A DNA stretch of 34,095 nucleotides from Fidelibacterota bacterium (lineage in GTDB: Bacteria; Fidelibacterota; Fidelibacteria; Fidelibacterales; Fidelibacteraceae). The position numbers were made by a program, and so were the translations under genes. The notes under the pieces were generated by a model that was not told the DNA's origin, ran no database searches, and was given only the letters and a program-made list of their open reading frames with translations. Below, in pieces: positions 17,601-24,751 of this stretch. Where the stretch lies: the NCBI GenBank assembly GCA_018400915.1, contig JAGYLW010000008.1, positions 1 to 34,095 on the forward strand, given 5' to 3'. Numbering within the stretch: position 1 is the first letter of the stretch; each line of letters begins with the position of its first letter.

Positions 17601-18202
17601 TGGCCGTGCGCGAAGAGTATGAAGAACAGTCGTCGCGCCTGGCCTTTTTAAAGGAGCAGCGTGAAGACCTGCTGGGCGCGGAGAGCAGTATTACGGAGAC
17701 GATCGGCAGGCTGGACGTGGAAGCCCGGCGGCAGTTCACGGAGATCTTTTCGCAGGTGAGGGAGAATTACAAGAAAACCTATAAACTGTTCTTTGATCAG
17801 GGCGAATGCGATATCCGCCTGGAAGGTTCGGACGATCCGCTTGAAGCGGACATTGAGATCCTTTCCCGGCCCAAGGGGAAGCAGATGAAGTCCCTCCGGG
17901 CGCTCTCCGGGGGTGAAAAAGCCCTTACGGCCATTTCCCTGCTTTTTGCGATCTATCTCGTCAAACCGTCCCCCTATTGCATACTGGATGAGGTCGACGC
18001 TCCCCTGGACGATACCAATGTCAAACGTTTCACCCATGCCCTGACGCATTTTACCGAGAACACCCAGTTCATTATCGTGACCCACAATAAGCTGACCATG
18101 CACGCCTGTGATTACCTTTACGGGATCACAATGCAGGAAGAAGGGGTCTCCAGCGTTGTTTCCGTGAAATTCAGGGACAACGAGCTGGAAAAATTACATT
18201 AA
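14645..18202 (+). CDS. smc: Chromosome segregation protein SMC
   Basis: ATPase of the SMC-ScpAB condensin that compacts and segregates the chromosome. The ORF track starts at 14564, but homology begins at MYISKLEIIGFKSF (ATG at 14645), giving 1185 residues, the usual length. Walker A is GPNGCGKSN (31-39). Long coiled-coil arms flank a hinge near residues 490-640 (VKYVMKHLKHPGIRGTVADL onward). The C-terminal head carries the signature LSGGEKAL at about 1087 and Walker B CILDEVDAPLDD. The start has no close Shine-Dalgarno site; AAGGA lies about 20 nt upstream. No scpA or scpB is in view. Confidence 0.97.
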   Translation: MYISKLEIIGFKSFATKTVMQFGNGITAIIGPNGCGKSNVVDAIRWVLGEQKTHLLRSEQMVDIIFSGSKHRKPLNYAEVMLTIHNDDGQLGVAYTDVQVGRRLYRDGSSEYLLNDVPVRLRDIQDLFVDTGMGSDAYSVIELKMVEGILNEDKSQRKSLFEEAAGINKYKTQRKSAWRKLDATREDLARLEDIVYEVESKVRSLKRQMGRYERYAGYAEELKKLEITLSQAKWYDYEEKIGPLQEQLSSNKVQNEENGKQLSIEEAMLDSYKSELADIEKEMQEINDVLQELNEKINQKNSRRLVWQEKIANALRNQERLRKEKRESESRLNTNLELKESLSSRLGGDDPELQKMREALDTARDDFEEVRKVHEKAESKLEDMRRDLRESQKSMGDVQQQILRLRDRSGELSRLQDEEIQRREDLLLRSGSQKEQAESLKTQLKQTGDQIGEISGNIEKSEDRRQKLDGEIRDIGQEILHQQSAYERNRNDAGFYRELIESLEGYAPGVKYVMKHLKHPGIRGTVADLLTADKEYVTAIEIALGNAAKYLVADSREDALDVIDALKHSQRGRVSIAPVDMMKTRVKTPLKDPFHDKNILARAVDVVHADAKNRLLIDYFLGNVLIVRSLRDLSEEALKDPRFRYVTPDGDYLDQRAMIRGGKQSGRGRQILGRQEKIRELDDAAAAMEKALEKVRKKREALEEERSACIKETKAYSRRYRELMQERLEKEKKMSALSYAAEHRSDSLKEADRKIGDYSARITEIGEQLNSADDSLKKAKAEAEKNRSALERFHREYEKISEKRDRLNAELQDMRVSLIAQEKEKDNVRFQYNNACSLIEEMQKRIAEIGKEDAGLEKLTEEGEAKMQSLKKDLDVLRSDREAQREKRDRIYKTLNEKRAQIRKVEATISEHHRRREDVFETLRDLEIRVNDMRMRQEQLKQRIFDRYHTDILKRPYEPMDMDTEEMEEKIQKLTRRIELIGPVNMAVREEYEEQSSRLAFLKEQREDLLGAESSITETIGRLDVEARRQFTEIFSQVRENYKKTYKLFFDQGECDIRLEGSDDPLEADIEILSRPKGKQMKSLRALSGGEKALTAISLLFAIYLVKPSPYCILDEVDAPLDDTNVKRFTHALTHFTENTQFIIVTHNKLTMHACDYLYGITMQEEGVSSVVSVKFRDNELEKLH

Positions 18203-18214
18203 CCGGGAAGGACC

Positions 18215-19543
18215 ATGAAAAAAACGCTTACCGTTATGCTGATCGCCGTCACTTTCTTATTTGCGGAAGATTTTCGTTTTTATACGGACCATGCATGTTT
18301 CTACGACAAGGAAACACCCTTTGTGGAATTGTACTACATGCTCCCCCGCCATGCGCTGGGATGGAAGTCCGCCGGAGAGGGACAGATGCAGGGGAAATTC
18401 CTGATGGCGGTGAATATCTATGACAACGACGAACATGTATATGCAAAGACCGTGGCCGTCGAGGACCGCTGTTCCGTCGGCGATACCATTCTTGTACATG
18501 AATATATTCCCGAACAGCTCGGCCTGCATCTGGAGCCGGGAACGTACGAACTGCACACCGTGGTCCGGGATTTCCATTCGGGGGCGACCTCCGAAAGCCG
18601 GCGGGATATCCGGATCAGGTCTTTTACGGGCTCCCATCTGGAAATAAGCGATATCGTGGTCGCTTCTTACGCGGGAAAGACCGATGATGAGAACAAGTTC
18701 ACCAAGCCGGGGATGTACGATATCGTTCCGATGGCAAACCCGGAATTTGATAATGCAAGCGGTATTTTTTATACCTATTTTGAGGTTTATCAGCTGAGCC
18801 CCGGCAAGGCGTACGGTGTGCAAAGCAGTATCCGTGATCTTGACGGGAATATTATTGTGGAAAATGAAGAAGTCAAAGCCGTTGCACCCGGAAAATTTGA
18901 TGTCGTCATTGATTATATGGATATTCGTGAACTGGATCCCGGGATCTACCAGTACTGCGTGCGCCTGGAAGACAAAAATACGGGAGAAACGGCGAATGCG
19001 GACAGACGTGTGTTCATGACCGGGGAAACGGATATGGATGCGCTTCTGTATGATGATCATTATGCCCTGGGTGAAGAAGCACTGGATTCCATGTTCCAGG
19101 TCCTGAGACCCCTGATGACCCAGGATGAGATCCGGACTTACCGGAGGAGCAATGCGGACGCCCGGCAAAAACTGTTCGTGGAATTCTGGAAAAAACGTGA
19201 CAGCGACATGACCACGCCCGTCAACGAATACTATCTGCAGATCCGGGAACGTGTCCGCTATGCGGATGAACATTTCACCTATATGAACAAGGGTGCCGGA
19301 AGTGACCGGGGACGTGTGCTTCTGAAATACGGGCATCCGACGGAGATCCGCCGTTCCGGATTCGTCGGAGGTGAGAAGGATCATGAGATATGGTATTATG
19401 AAGGCATGCGCGGAGAGGTCTTCTTTGTGTTCTGTGATCTGCGGGGACGCGGTTATTATGAATTAATTCATAGTAATATGGAGGGGGAAAGAAAAAATGA
19501 GAACTGGCGGGCCGTCATCCAGGGCGGCGCGAAAAATTACTGA
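18215..19543 (+). CDS. Exported GWxTD-domain protein
   Basis: The 442-residue protein has a signal peptide (about 1-18), a beta-rich middle region and a C-terminal GWxTD domain. That domain is recognisable from a helical run (YRRSNADARQKLFVEFWKKR), a core SDRGRVLLKYGHPTEI, and HEIWYYEG before a final strand pair. GWxTD proteins are common in Marinimicrobia, Cloacimonadota and related phyla and have no proven function. Here the name-giving motif reads GAGSD rather than GWxTD, so it is divergent. It begins 12 nt after smc with GGAAGGA as ribosome binding site. Its end overlaps the comF start by 47 nt. Confidence 0.85.
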   Translation: MKKTLTVMLIAVTFLFAEDFRFYTDHACFYDKETPFVELYYMLPRHALGWKSAGEGQMQGKFLMAVNIYDNDEHVYAKTVAVEDRCSVGDTILVHEYIPEQLGLHLEPGTYELHTVVRDFHSGATSESRRDIRIRSFTGSHLEISDIVVASYAGKTDDENKFTKPGMYDIVPMANPEFDNASGIFYTYFEVYQLSPGKAYGVQSSIRDLDGNIIVENEEVKAVAPGKFDVVIDYMDIRELDPGIYQYCVRLEDKNTGETANADRRVFMTGETDMDALLYDDHYALGEEALDSMFQVLRPLMTQDEIRTYRRSNADARQKLFVEFWKKRDSDMTTPVNEYYLQIRERVRYADEHFTYMNKGAGSDRGRVLLKYGHPTEIRRSGFVGGEKDHEIWYYEGMRGEVFFVFCDLRGRGYYELIHSNMEGERKNENWRAVIQGGAKNY

Positions 19544-20204
19544 TCTCCTTGTTGCTTTTGCGGACTGGCTGTATCCCCCGCAGTGTCTGATCTGCGGAGA
19601 GCGCTCGGAGCTGACCCCCTTTTTATGTGAACGGTGTTTTGCATCATGCCCCCGCTGCGGGCAGATCCCCGATCCTCTTATTGCCTGCGGGAACCCGCCG
19701 GCGGACAAGGCCTTTTCAATGTTTTATTTTAACGAAGGCGTGCAGGCCCTGGTATATCATTTAAAATACGGTGACATGCCTTTTATCGGAGCATTCCTCG
19801 GCCGGCAGGCCGGCCGGTATTTTGCCTCTACCTCTCTCTCCGGCTGCGATGCGCTGGTCCCCGTTCCGCTGTACCGGACACGTCTCCGTGAGAGAACGTA
19901 TAATCAGTCGGATTACATCGCCTCGGGGATCGGGAAAGTATGGGGTGTCCCGGTGGAAAAAAAGCTTCTGGTCCGCTGCAGGGATACGGGCACGCAAACG
20001 GAACTGAGCAGGATAGCACGCCGGGAAAATGTCCGGAACGCCTTTAGGGTGGGAAAAGGGATCAGGATCCCTTCTCATGTATGTATCGTGGATGATGTGT
20101 TGACGACGGGTGCCACATGTATGGAGGCGGCGCGCAGCCTGAAAAATGCGGGAGTGGAAAAAGTAAGTATACTCACGCTGGCCGCAGCTGAAAAAGATCA
20201 ATAA
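19497..20204 (+). CDS. comF: ComF family phosphoribosyltransferase-like protein
   Basis: The 235-residue protein has the N-terminal Cys-rich zinc ribbon (CLICGE, CERCFASCPRCG) and a C-terminal type I phosphoribosyltransferase fold with the PRPP loop CIVDDVLTTGAT. ComF relatives take part in DNA uptake or recycling of DNA precursors; the enzymatic activity is not established. The ATG at 19497 lies inside the GWxTD gene and has a strong AGGGGGAAAG site, and no better in-frame start exists downstream. Its stop overlaps by 7 nt the convergent stop of the PspC-like gene. Confidence 0.9.
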   Translation: MRTGGPSSRAARKITDLLVAFADWLYPPQCLICGERSELTPFLCERCFASCPRCGQIPDPLIACGNPPADKAFSMFYFNEGVQALVYHLKYGDMPFIGAFLGRQAGRYFASTSLSGCDALVPVPLYRTRLRERTYNQSDYIASGIGKVWGVPVEKKLLVRCRDTGTQTELSRIARRENVRNAFRVGKGIRIPSHVCIVDDVLTTGATCMEAARSLKNAGVEKVSILTLAAAEKDQ

Positions 20205-20401
20205 AAGATCTTTTTGCTGGGGATAATGGCCCAGCAGATCAGATATGCCAGGATCGCCGGGAAGAAACCGGAAAACACCATGACAAAAATGAAAAGAATA
20301 CGCACCAGTGTTACATCGATGTTGAAGTAATCCGCAATTCCCGCCATGACCCCTCCGATCATTGCGGAATCAATTGAACGATAGAGTTTTTTCTTTACCA
20401 T
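20198..20401 (-). CDS. PspC-domain small membrane protein
   Basis: The start is the ATG at 20401 (GAGGCAG upstream), not the ORF-track start at 20509, because the PspC domain begins with KKLYRSIDSAMIGGVMAGIA. This gives 67 residues. The protein has a short amphipathic start and a long hydrophobic region (VRILFIFVMVFSGFFPAILAYLICW). PspC domains occur in envelope-stress systems, but stand-alone copies like this are common and their role is unclear. A TTGACA promoter lies just upstream, leaving a leader of about 15 nt. Confidence 0.88.
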   Translation of the reverse strand: MVKKKLYRSIDSAMIGGVMAGIADYFNIDVTLVRILFIFVMVFSGFFPAILAYLICWAIIPSKKIFY

Positions 20402-20422
20402 ATCTGCCTCATAATAATTCTT

Positions 20423-20451
20423 AAGATACGACAATTCCCATATCATGTCAA
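20423..20451 (-). promoter_or_regulatory. Promoter of the PspC-like gene
   Basis: Read leftward: a perfect TTGACA, 17-bp spacer, then TATCTT. The position supports the shorter start at 20401, since the longer ORF would begin upstream of this promoter. Confidence 0.6.
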
Positions 20452-20523
20452 GATGTGAAAAAGTGCCGGAGTGAAAATACTCCGTTTCGCAGCGGGCCGG
20501 GTCCGGCAATATCTGAGTGTTTG

Positions 20524-20595
20524 CTCCGGAGATAGGATTCGAACCTACAACCTAGTGGTTAACAGCCACCCGCTCTACCATTGAGCCACTCCGGA
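20524..20595 (-). tRNA. tRNA-Asn (anticodon GTT)
   Basis: The minus strand folds as a full 72-nt cloverleaf. Acceptor TCCGGAG pairs with CTCCGGA, the D arm is GCTC/GAGC, and the anticodon loop CTGTTAA sits on a 5-bp stem. The T arm is GTAGG/CCTAT with loop TTCGAAT, and the discriminator is G. The 3' CCA is not encoded (GCAA follows the acceptor). Confidence 0.97.
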
Positions 20596-20610
20596 ATCAA
20601 AAAGCCAGCT

Positions 20611-20639
20611 AATTTAAACAGAAATCATGCCTCAGGCAA
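20611..20639 (-). promoter_or_regulatory. Promoter of tRNA-Asn
   Basis: Read leftward: TTGCCT, 17-bp spacer, TAAATT, placed about 16 nt before the tRNA 5' end. Four of six bases match the consensus in each box. Confidence 0.5.
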
Positions 20640-20640
20640 T

Positions 20641-20678
20641 AAAAAAAACCGGGAAATCCCCATAGCGGGTATTTCCGG
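20641..20678 (-). terminator. Intrinsic terminator on the minus strand with no gene upstream
   Basis: On the minus strand, CCGGAAATACCC pairs with GGGGATTTCCCGG (one mismatch, one bulge) and eight T residues follow. It lies upstream of the tRNA-Asn promoter, so it does not end that gene. The 243 nt to its right (20679-20921) contain no supportable minus-strand gene, only an open 54-codon frame without a binding site. It may end a small or antisense RNA. Confidence 0.6.
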
Positions 20679-20843
20679 GCGCTGAAGTGCGTTTGTGACC
20701 GGTATCACTGCGTGGTTTTCTGCCTTGCCGCTTTTCTCCCGAGTTTTTACATTTCGGCAGCGTTCATCGTACAGAGGGGGAGATCTCATGCAGCAACGCG
20801 GTAATAAATTGTTATTGAAGAAGTATCGGTCCGTTCATCGTAT

Positions 20844-20868
20844 TTACAGGATATTCTATCCTCCGTAA
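20844..20868. promoter_or_regulatory. Operator-like palindrome upstream of the orphan lipoprotein gene
   Basis: AGGATA-TTC-TATCCT is a perfect 6-3-6 palindrome, extended by TTAC on the left and GTAA on the right. It lies about 55 nt before the ATG at 20922. An 11-bp direct repeat CGTTCATCGTA occurs at 20761-20771 and 20832-20842 in the same gap. A repressor or activator site is plausible but unproven. Confidence 0.4.
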
Positions 20869-20921
20869 GATCAGCCGGAATGCGAAGTGAAAATGCAATA
20901 TAAAAAAGAGGGGGACACACC

Positions 20922-21728
20922 ATGAAAAAGTTCACATATATCTTCCTGTTGCCGCTGGCGATCCTGCTGTGCAGTTCCTGCGGAGAGGCGGTCACTCCGG
21001 CGACGGATGGAACGGAAACACTGCAACGTCAGTATGACATCAGCGGCGAGGCGCACAATGAGGCCCTCGACCTTGTGTATGAGGAATTCGCCGGGCAAAA
21101 GGAAATCGGCTGCCTTCCTTCCGACCTCACGGAATGCTGTGAGCATGCGGAGAACATCCTCCGCGGCGCCCGTTTATCCGGGCTGAGAACGGAGCTTGAT
21201 TTAAAGAACGGGACCCTGATCCCGGAGATCATTCCCGGACGAAGGTTCGCAAAGAACGCCTCAAATGAAGATGTGGTAAATATGCTCAGCGACAGTCTGG
21301 ACATATTCCGGGAATATCAGGGCGTTTTTGATTCCATCGCCCTGATCCTGGACAGTCCTGCGGATACCGAACAGAAACATGCCGAGCTTACCGCATTTTA
21401 CGTGCGTATTGACAACACGGTGGAAAATGAGAAAGATAAAACGGTACTGATGTATTTTCTGAGCACCGTGATCCATTCGCTGGATTACTGGGAGACGCAC
21501 ATGCAGGAATGGCGGGAGCTTTTTACCTGCGGAATGCAGAAGCCGGCCATGGGAATTGTCGGAGCGGTCGGCATTATTGACGGTGCCGGTGCGGTGATCG
21601 GTGCGGTTGAAGGCTTTTGTGACACGGAACCCGGAGAGGAGGGGCGTGCATGGAAGATCGTGGGAAGGGCCGTCGGGGAAGCGGCGAACGCTTCGCTCAT
21701 GGCAACGCTGAGCATCATACTGTTATAG
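20922..21728 (+). CDS. Uncharacterised lipoprotein with Gly/Ala-rich C-terminus
   Basis: I do not recognise this 268-residue protein. It has a lipoprotein signal (hydrophobic core, then LLCSSC, C20 as the lipidated residue) and an acidic, mostly helical body. The C-terminal 50 residues are Gly/Ala-rich and hydrophobic (MGIVGAVGIIDGAGAVIGAV, then EAANASLMATLSIILL), as in Gly-zipper membrane segments. GAGGGGG precedes the ATG. A 54-codon membrane-protein gene follows 10 nt after its stop. The upstream gap carries an operator-like palindrome, so the pair looks like a small regulated unit. Confidence 0.75.
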   Translation: MKKFTYIFLLPLAILLCSSCGEAVTPATDGTETLQRQYDISGEAHNEALDLVYEEFAGQKEIGCLPSDLTECCEHAENILRGARLSGLRTELDLKNGTLIPEIIPGRRFAKNASNEDVVNMLSDSLDIFREYQGVFDSIALILDSPADTEQKHAELTAFYVRIDNTVENEKDKTVLMYFLSTVIHSLDYWETHMQEWRELFTCGMQKPAMGIVGAVGIIDGAGAVIGAVEGFCDTEPGEEGRAWKIVGRAVGEAANASLMATLSIILL

Positions 21729-21738
21729 AGGTGAGACC

Positions 21739-21903
21739 ATGAAAAAAGCCGTATCCGTACTGATCGTGACAGGGGCGGTATTCATGCTGGAATTCAATCT
21801 GCTGGAGCCGGTATTCCGCCGGGCGCATGCCTGGATCGAACCCCTTCTGGCATTGGGGATCATGGCGGCATTGCTGTGCTGGAACGGTAAGTGCTTTAAA
21901 TAG
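21739..21903 (+). CDS. Small membrane protein, 54 residues, unannotated by ORF track
   Basis: An ATG at 21739 preceded by AGGTGA opens a 54-codon frame ending TAG. The product starts MKKAVSVLIVTGAVFMLEF and has two hydrophobic stretches (about 4-22 and 34-48) separated by a basic/aromatic loop (RRAHAWIEP). It could span the membrane twice. It starts 10 nt after the lipoprotein stop and is probably co-translated with it. I recognise no family. The small size leaves some chance it is not a gene, but the binding site and spacing are good. Confidence 0.6.
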   Translation: MKKAVSVLIVTGAVFMLEFNLLEPVFRRAHAWIEPLLALGIMAALLCWNGKCFK

Positions 21904-21951
21904 CGACGTAAGAACACCGGGCGGAGACTGTTTCCCGCAACGGATGCCGTA

Positions 21952-22560
21952 TCAGCCGAAAACGATCTGGCAGATGACGACCGCCGCAATAATTCCGGCA
22001 AGGTCGGCGGTCAGGGCTGCCGGCAGGGCGTGGCGGGTCTCTTTTACACTGATGGAGCCGAAATAGACAGCCAGGATATAGAAGGTCGTTTCCGTTGAAC
22101 CCATCATAATGGAGACCAGCCGGCCGATATAGGAATCCGCCCCATGGGTCTTAATGAGCTCTGACATGATCCCCAGGGCGCCGCTGCCCGAAAGAGGGCG
22201 CATCAGGGCCATGGGAACGACTTCGCCCGGCATGCCGATGCGGCTGGTGACGGGCGAAAGGATCCAGGACAGAATGTCCATTGCCCCGGAGGAACGGAAG
22301 GCACTGATGGCCAGAAAGATGGCGACCAGGAAAGGGATGATGCGCAACGCCACCTGGAAGCCTTCTTTGGCCCCTTCCGTAAATACCTCGTAGACCTTCA
22401 GTCCCTTGGAGTAACCGTAGATCGGGATAATAACGATGATCAGAGGAATGGCGATAACAGAGATGACCTGCATGACCTCAATAAAGGAGAACAGGACGAA
22501 GGCTGCGATCAGGGAACCCAGGATACCGAAGAGGACGATCCGTTTTTTAAGCTTCTTCAT
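21952..22560 (-). CDS. spmB: Spore maturation protein B homologue (nucleoside-recognition domain membrane protein)
   Basis: The 202-residue polytopic protein has the Gate/nucleoside-recognition fold: GAKEGFQVALRIIPFLVAIFL, RPLSGSGALGIMSEL and MMGSTETTFYILAVYFGS are characteristic of SpmB. I start at the ATG at 22560, which has GAGGAGGAGG just upstream; the ORF-track start is 12 codons longer. It overlaps the spmA end by 14 nt. In Bacillus SpmA/B are needed for spore-core dehydration. No other sporulation gene is here, so the role must be different, probably transport of an unknown small molecule. Confidence 0.9.
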   Translation of the reverse strand: MKKLKKRIVLFGILGSLIAAFVLFSFIEVMQVISVIAIPLIIVIIPIYGYSKGLKVYEVFTEGAKEGFQVALRIIPFLVAIFLAISAFRSSGAMDILSWILSPVTSRIGMPGEVVPMALMRPLSGSGALGIMSELIKTHGADSYIGRLVSIMMGSTETTFYILAVYFGSISVKETRHALPAALTADLAGIIAAVVICQIVFG

Positions 22561-23230
22561 TTTTTTCCTCCTCCTCGGGATCAATATAATTTTCAACCTG
22601 GAAGCGCGGGAGGCGCTGCAGGACCTTTGTCATGATCAGTGCCACGGTGGTTGATATCAGAGTGGCGACAATGACCGGGGCAATGATCTCCGTGGGGTTT
22701 TCAGAGCCGGCCGCCGTCCGTATGCCGATAATGGTTGCCGGTATGACCGTGATGCTGGAGGTGCTCATCGCCATAAAGGTGCATTGCGCATTCGTTGCGA
22801 TATATTTGTGTTTGTTCAGCTTCTGCATGTCCTGGAACGCCTTCAGCCCCAGCGGCGTTGAGGCATTCCCGAGCCCGAGCATCGTTGCGGACAACGCCAT
22901 GATGATCGATCCCATGGCGGGATGTTCCGGAGGTACGTCCGGGAACAGCTTGACCATCACGGGACGCAGGCCGCGGGCGATCACCTTGATCAGGCCGGAT
23001 TTTTCTGCGATCTTCATAATACCGAGCCACAGGGCCATGATGCCGACAAGGCCCAGGGCAAGTTCAACGGCAAATTTTGAATAATCAAACGCGCTGTTCG
23101 TGAGCTGGCTTAACGGTTCGAAAGTGGGTGCCAGGTAGATACCCAGGGGGCTGAAGGTGATGCCAAGGCAGCGTATCCCGGCAACCGCCACGCCGATAAG
23201 TATCATCACAAGCCAGATAATATTGATCAT
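22547..23230 (-). CDS. spmA: Spore maturation protein A homologue (nucleoside-recognition domain membrane protein)
   Basis: The 227-residue membrane protein pairs with SpmB. Typical segments are ALWLGIMKIAEKSGLI, PEHPAMGSIIMALSATMLGLGNASTPLGLKAF and MSTSSITVIPATIIGIR. The acidic tail (PEEEEKNEEA) contains the spmB ribosome binding site, so the two are coupled. AAGGAGAAGGA precedes the ATG at 23230. The family is widespread in non-sporulating bacteria including Bacteroidetes, where the function is unknown. Confidence 0.9.
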   Translation of the reverse strand: MINIIWLVMILIGVAVAGIRCLGITFSPLGIYLAPTFEPLSQLTNSAFDYSKFAVELALGLVGIMALWLGIMKIAEKSGLIKVIARGLRPVMVKLFPDVPPEHPAMGSIIMALSATMLGLGNASTPLGLKAFQDMQKLNKHKYIATNAQCTFMAMSTSSITVIPATIIGIRTAAGSENPTEIIAPVIVATLISTTVALIMTKVLQRLPRFQVENYIDPEEEEKNEEA

Positions 23231-23315
23231 GATTCCTTCTCCTTAACACAGCAAAAATGATTTTTTCAAAGCAAAATGTAAGTATAAATGTTTTTCTGAA
23301 CAAAGGATTATTAAA

Positions 23316-23344
23316 ATTATACTTTTTTATTCCGGCCTCACCAA
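23316..23344 (-). promoter_or_regulatory. Candidate promoter of spmAB
   Basis: Read leftward: TTGGTG, 17-bp spacer, perfect TATAAT, about 85 nt before the spmA ATG. The -35 box is weak. The remaining 23345-23454 holds nothing else I can support. Confidence 0.4.
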
Positions 23345-23454
23345 TGCTCTTCCCCTTGTCCGAAGATTTCGGAAAACAGGAACTGTTCAATCAGGCGGCA
23401 ATTTTTCAGATACGCTGAACGTTCTCCTGCATATCCTGTCCGTCGGGGCCTGTA

Positions 23455-24666
23455 TCAGCGGCTTACTCCGAAACGTTCCACCCAGCGTTCTTTCAGTAAG
23501 AGATCGGTGTTGCGTTTGCGGATCCCCATTTCCTCAAAGGCCGCCGAAGAAACAAGCTGCCTCCAGTCGTAGTAATTCGGGTTTTTGTAGGTCCGGTAGG
23601 GATGCACGGCATTCGTTAAAAGCACAATAAAGACCTCATGTTCCGGATCGATCCAGATCGAAGTGCCGGTGTATCCCGTATGTCCGTAGCTTTCAGAGGA
23701 AAGATAGATGCCGCCGGAACTTTCGCCGCCGGGACTGTCCCATCCGAGGCAGCGGGTGTGTTTTTCCGAGACGGGCCGGGTAAATTTTTTGACGGTTCCC
23801 TTTTGAAAGATATGCACTCCCTCCAGCTCGCCTTTGTGAAGCATCATGCGGGAAAAACGGCTCAGGTCGGCGGCGGTGGAAAAAAGCCCCGCATGGCCGG
23901 TGATCCCTCCCAGGGAGCGGGCGTTGCTGTCGTGGACATCCCCGTGGATCAGTACATCGTTGAGGGTGTCGTATTCCGTGGGTACGATCCGCGAAAGGAG
24001 TGTTACCGGAGGATCGTAGAAGGTGTCATGCATGCCCAGGGGGGCGAAGATCTCCTTTTTCAGGTACTGGTCGACGGGCATGCCGCTGACGGATTCGACG
24101 ACCTTTGCCAGAATGATAAAACCGATGTCGGAATAGACCATCTTTTCGCCGGGCTTGGTGATCAGCGGACTTCGGAACATACTGTCCATGCGGGCTTCAG
24201 GGCTGCAGTCCATCTCGTAGAACAGGCGGAAGGGTTCAAATCCCGCCGTGTGTGTCAGCAGATGCCGGAGCGTGACGGTTTTTTTCAGTGCGGTCTGGAC
24301 CGGTGCCGGTCCGCGGAGGCGGGGAACATAGTCCGCGGCAGGGTCGTCCAGCCGTATGTCCCCGTTCTCATACAGTTTCATGATGGCGGAGGTCGTTCCT
24401 ATGACCTTGGTCAGCGAGGCGAGATCGAAGATATCATCCTTTTGCACCGGTCGCTTTTGCGCATAGGTATGATACCCGGCTGCGTGATGAATAATAACAC
24501 TGTCTTTGTTCCCCGCAATAAGGACAGCCCCCGGCCAGGCGGAATCGGCCACAGCGTCTTCCATCATTTCCGGCAGGGGTTTATATTTAAGGGACGGTTT
24601 TCCGCAGCTGCCGAGAATGAGAATGGAGATCAGCAGGATCAGGATCGTGTTTGTGATTCTTTTCAT
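23455..24666 (-). CDS. Class C beta-lactamase-family serine hydrolase, lipoprotein
   Basis: The 403-residue protein has a lipobox (LGSC, C21) and a serine beta-lactamase/transpeptidase-like domain. The nucleophile motif is SLTK (84-87), the second motif YSD (178-180) takes the YxN place, and HTG (329-331) takes the KTG place. LTHTAGF and the GHAGLFSTAADLSRF stretch are hallmarks of the esterase/D-alanyl-D-alanine peptidase branch, not true antibiotic lactamases. It probably acts in the periplasm on wall peptides or esters. AAGGGAAACC lies before the ATG. Confidence 0.88.
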   Translation of the reverse strand: MKRITNTILILLISILILGSCGKPSLKYKPLPEMMEDAVADSAWPGAVLIAGNKDSVIIHHAAGYHTYAQKRPVQKDDIFDLASLTKVIGTTSAIMKLYENGDIRLDDPAADYVPRLRGPAPVQTALKKTVTLRHLLTHTAGFEPFRLFYEMDCSPEARMDSMFRSPLITKPGEKMVYSDIGFIILAKVVESVSGMPVDQYLKKEIFAPLGMHDTFYDPPVTLLSRIVPTEYDTLNDVLIHGDVHDSNARSLGGITGHAGLFSTAADLSRFSRMMLHKGELEGVHIFQKGTVKKFTRPVSEKHTRCLGWDSPGGESSGGIYLSSESYGHTGYTGTSIWIDPEHEVFIVLLTNAVHPYRTYKNPNYYDWRQLVSSAAFEEMGIRKRNTDLLLKERWVERFGVSR

Positions 24667-24751
24667 AGGTTTCCCTTGTTTTCTTCTTTCTTGAAAATGT
24701 AAATATTATTCGTAAATTCCAACGGGAAATTCGAAATACAGAGGTGTTTTC

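Noticed and set aside
23085-23390. 101-codon minus-strand ORF upstream of spmA
   Set aside because: It overlaps spmA in another frame, has no binding site, and covers the spmA promoter region.
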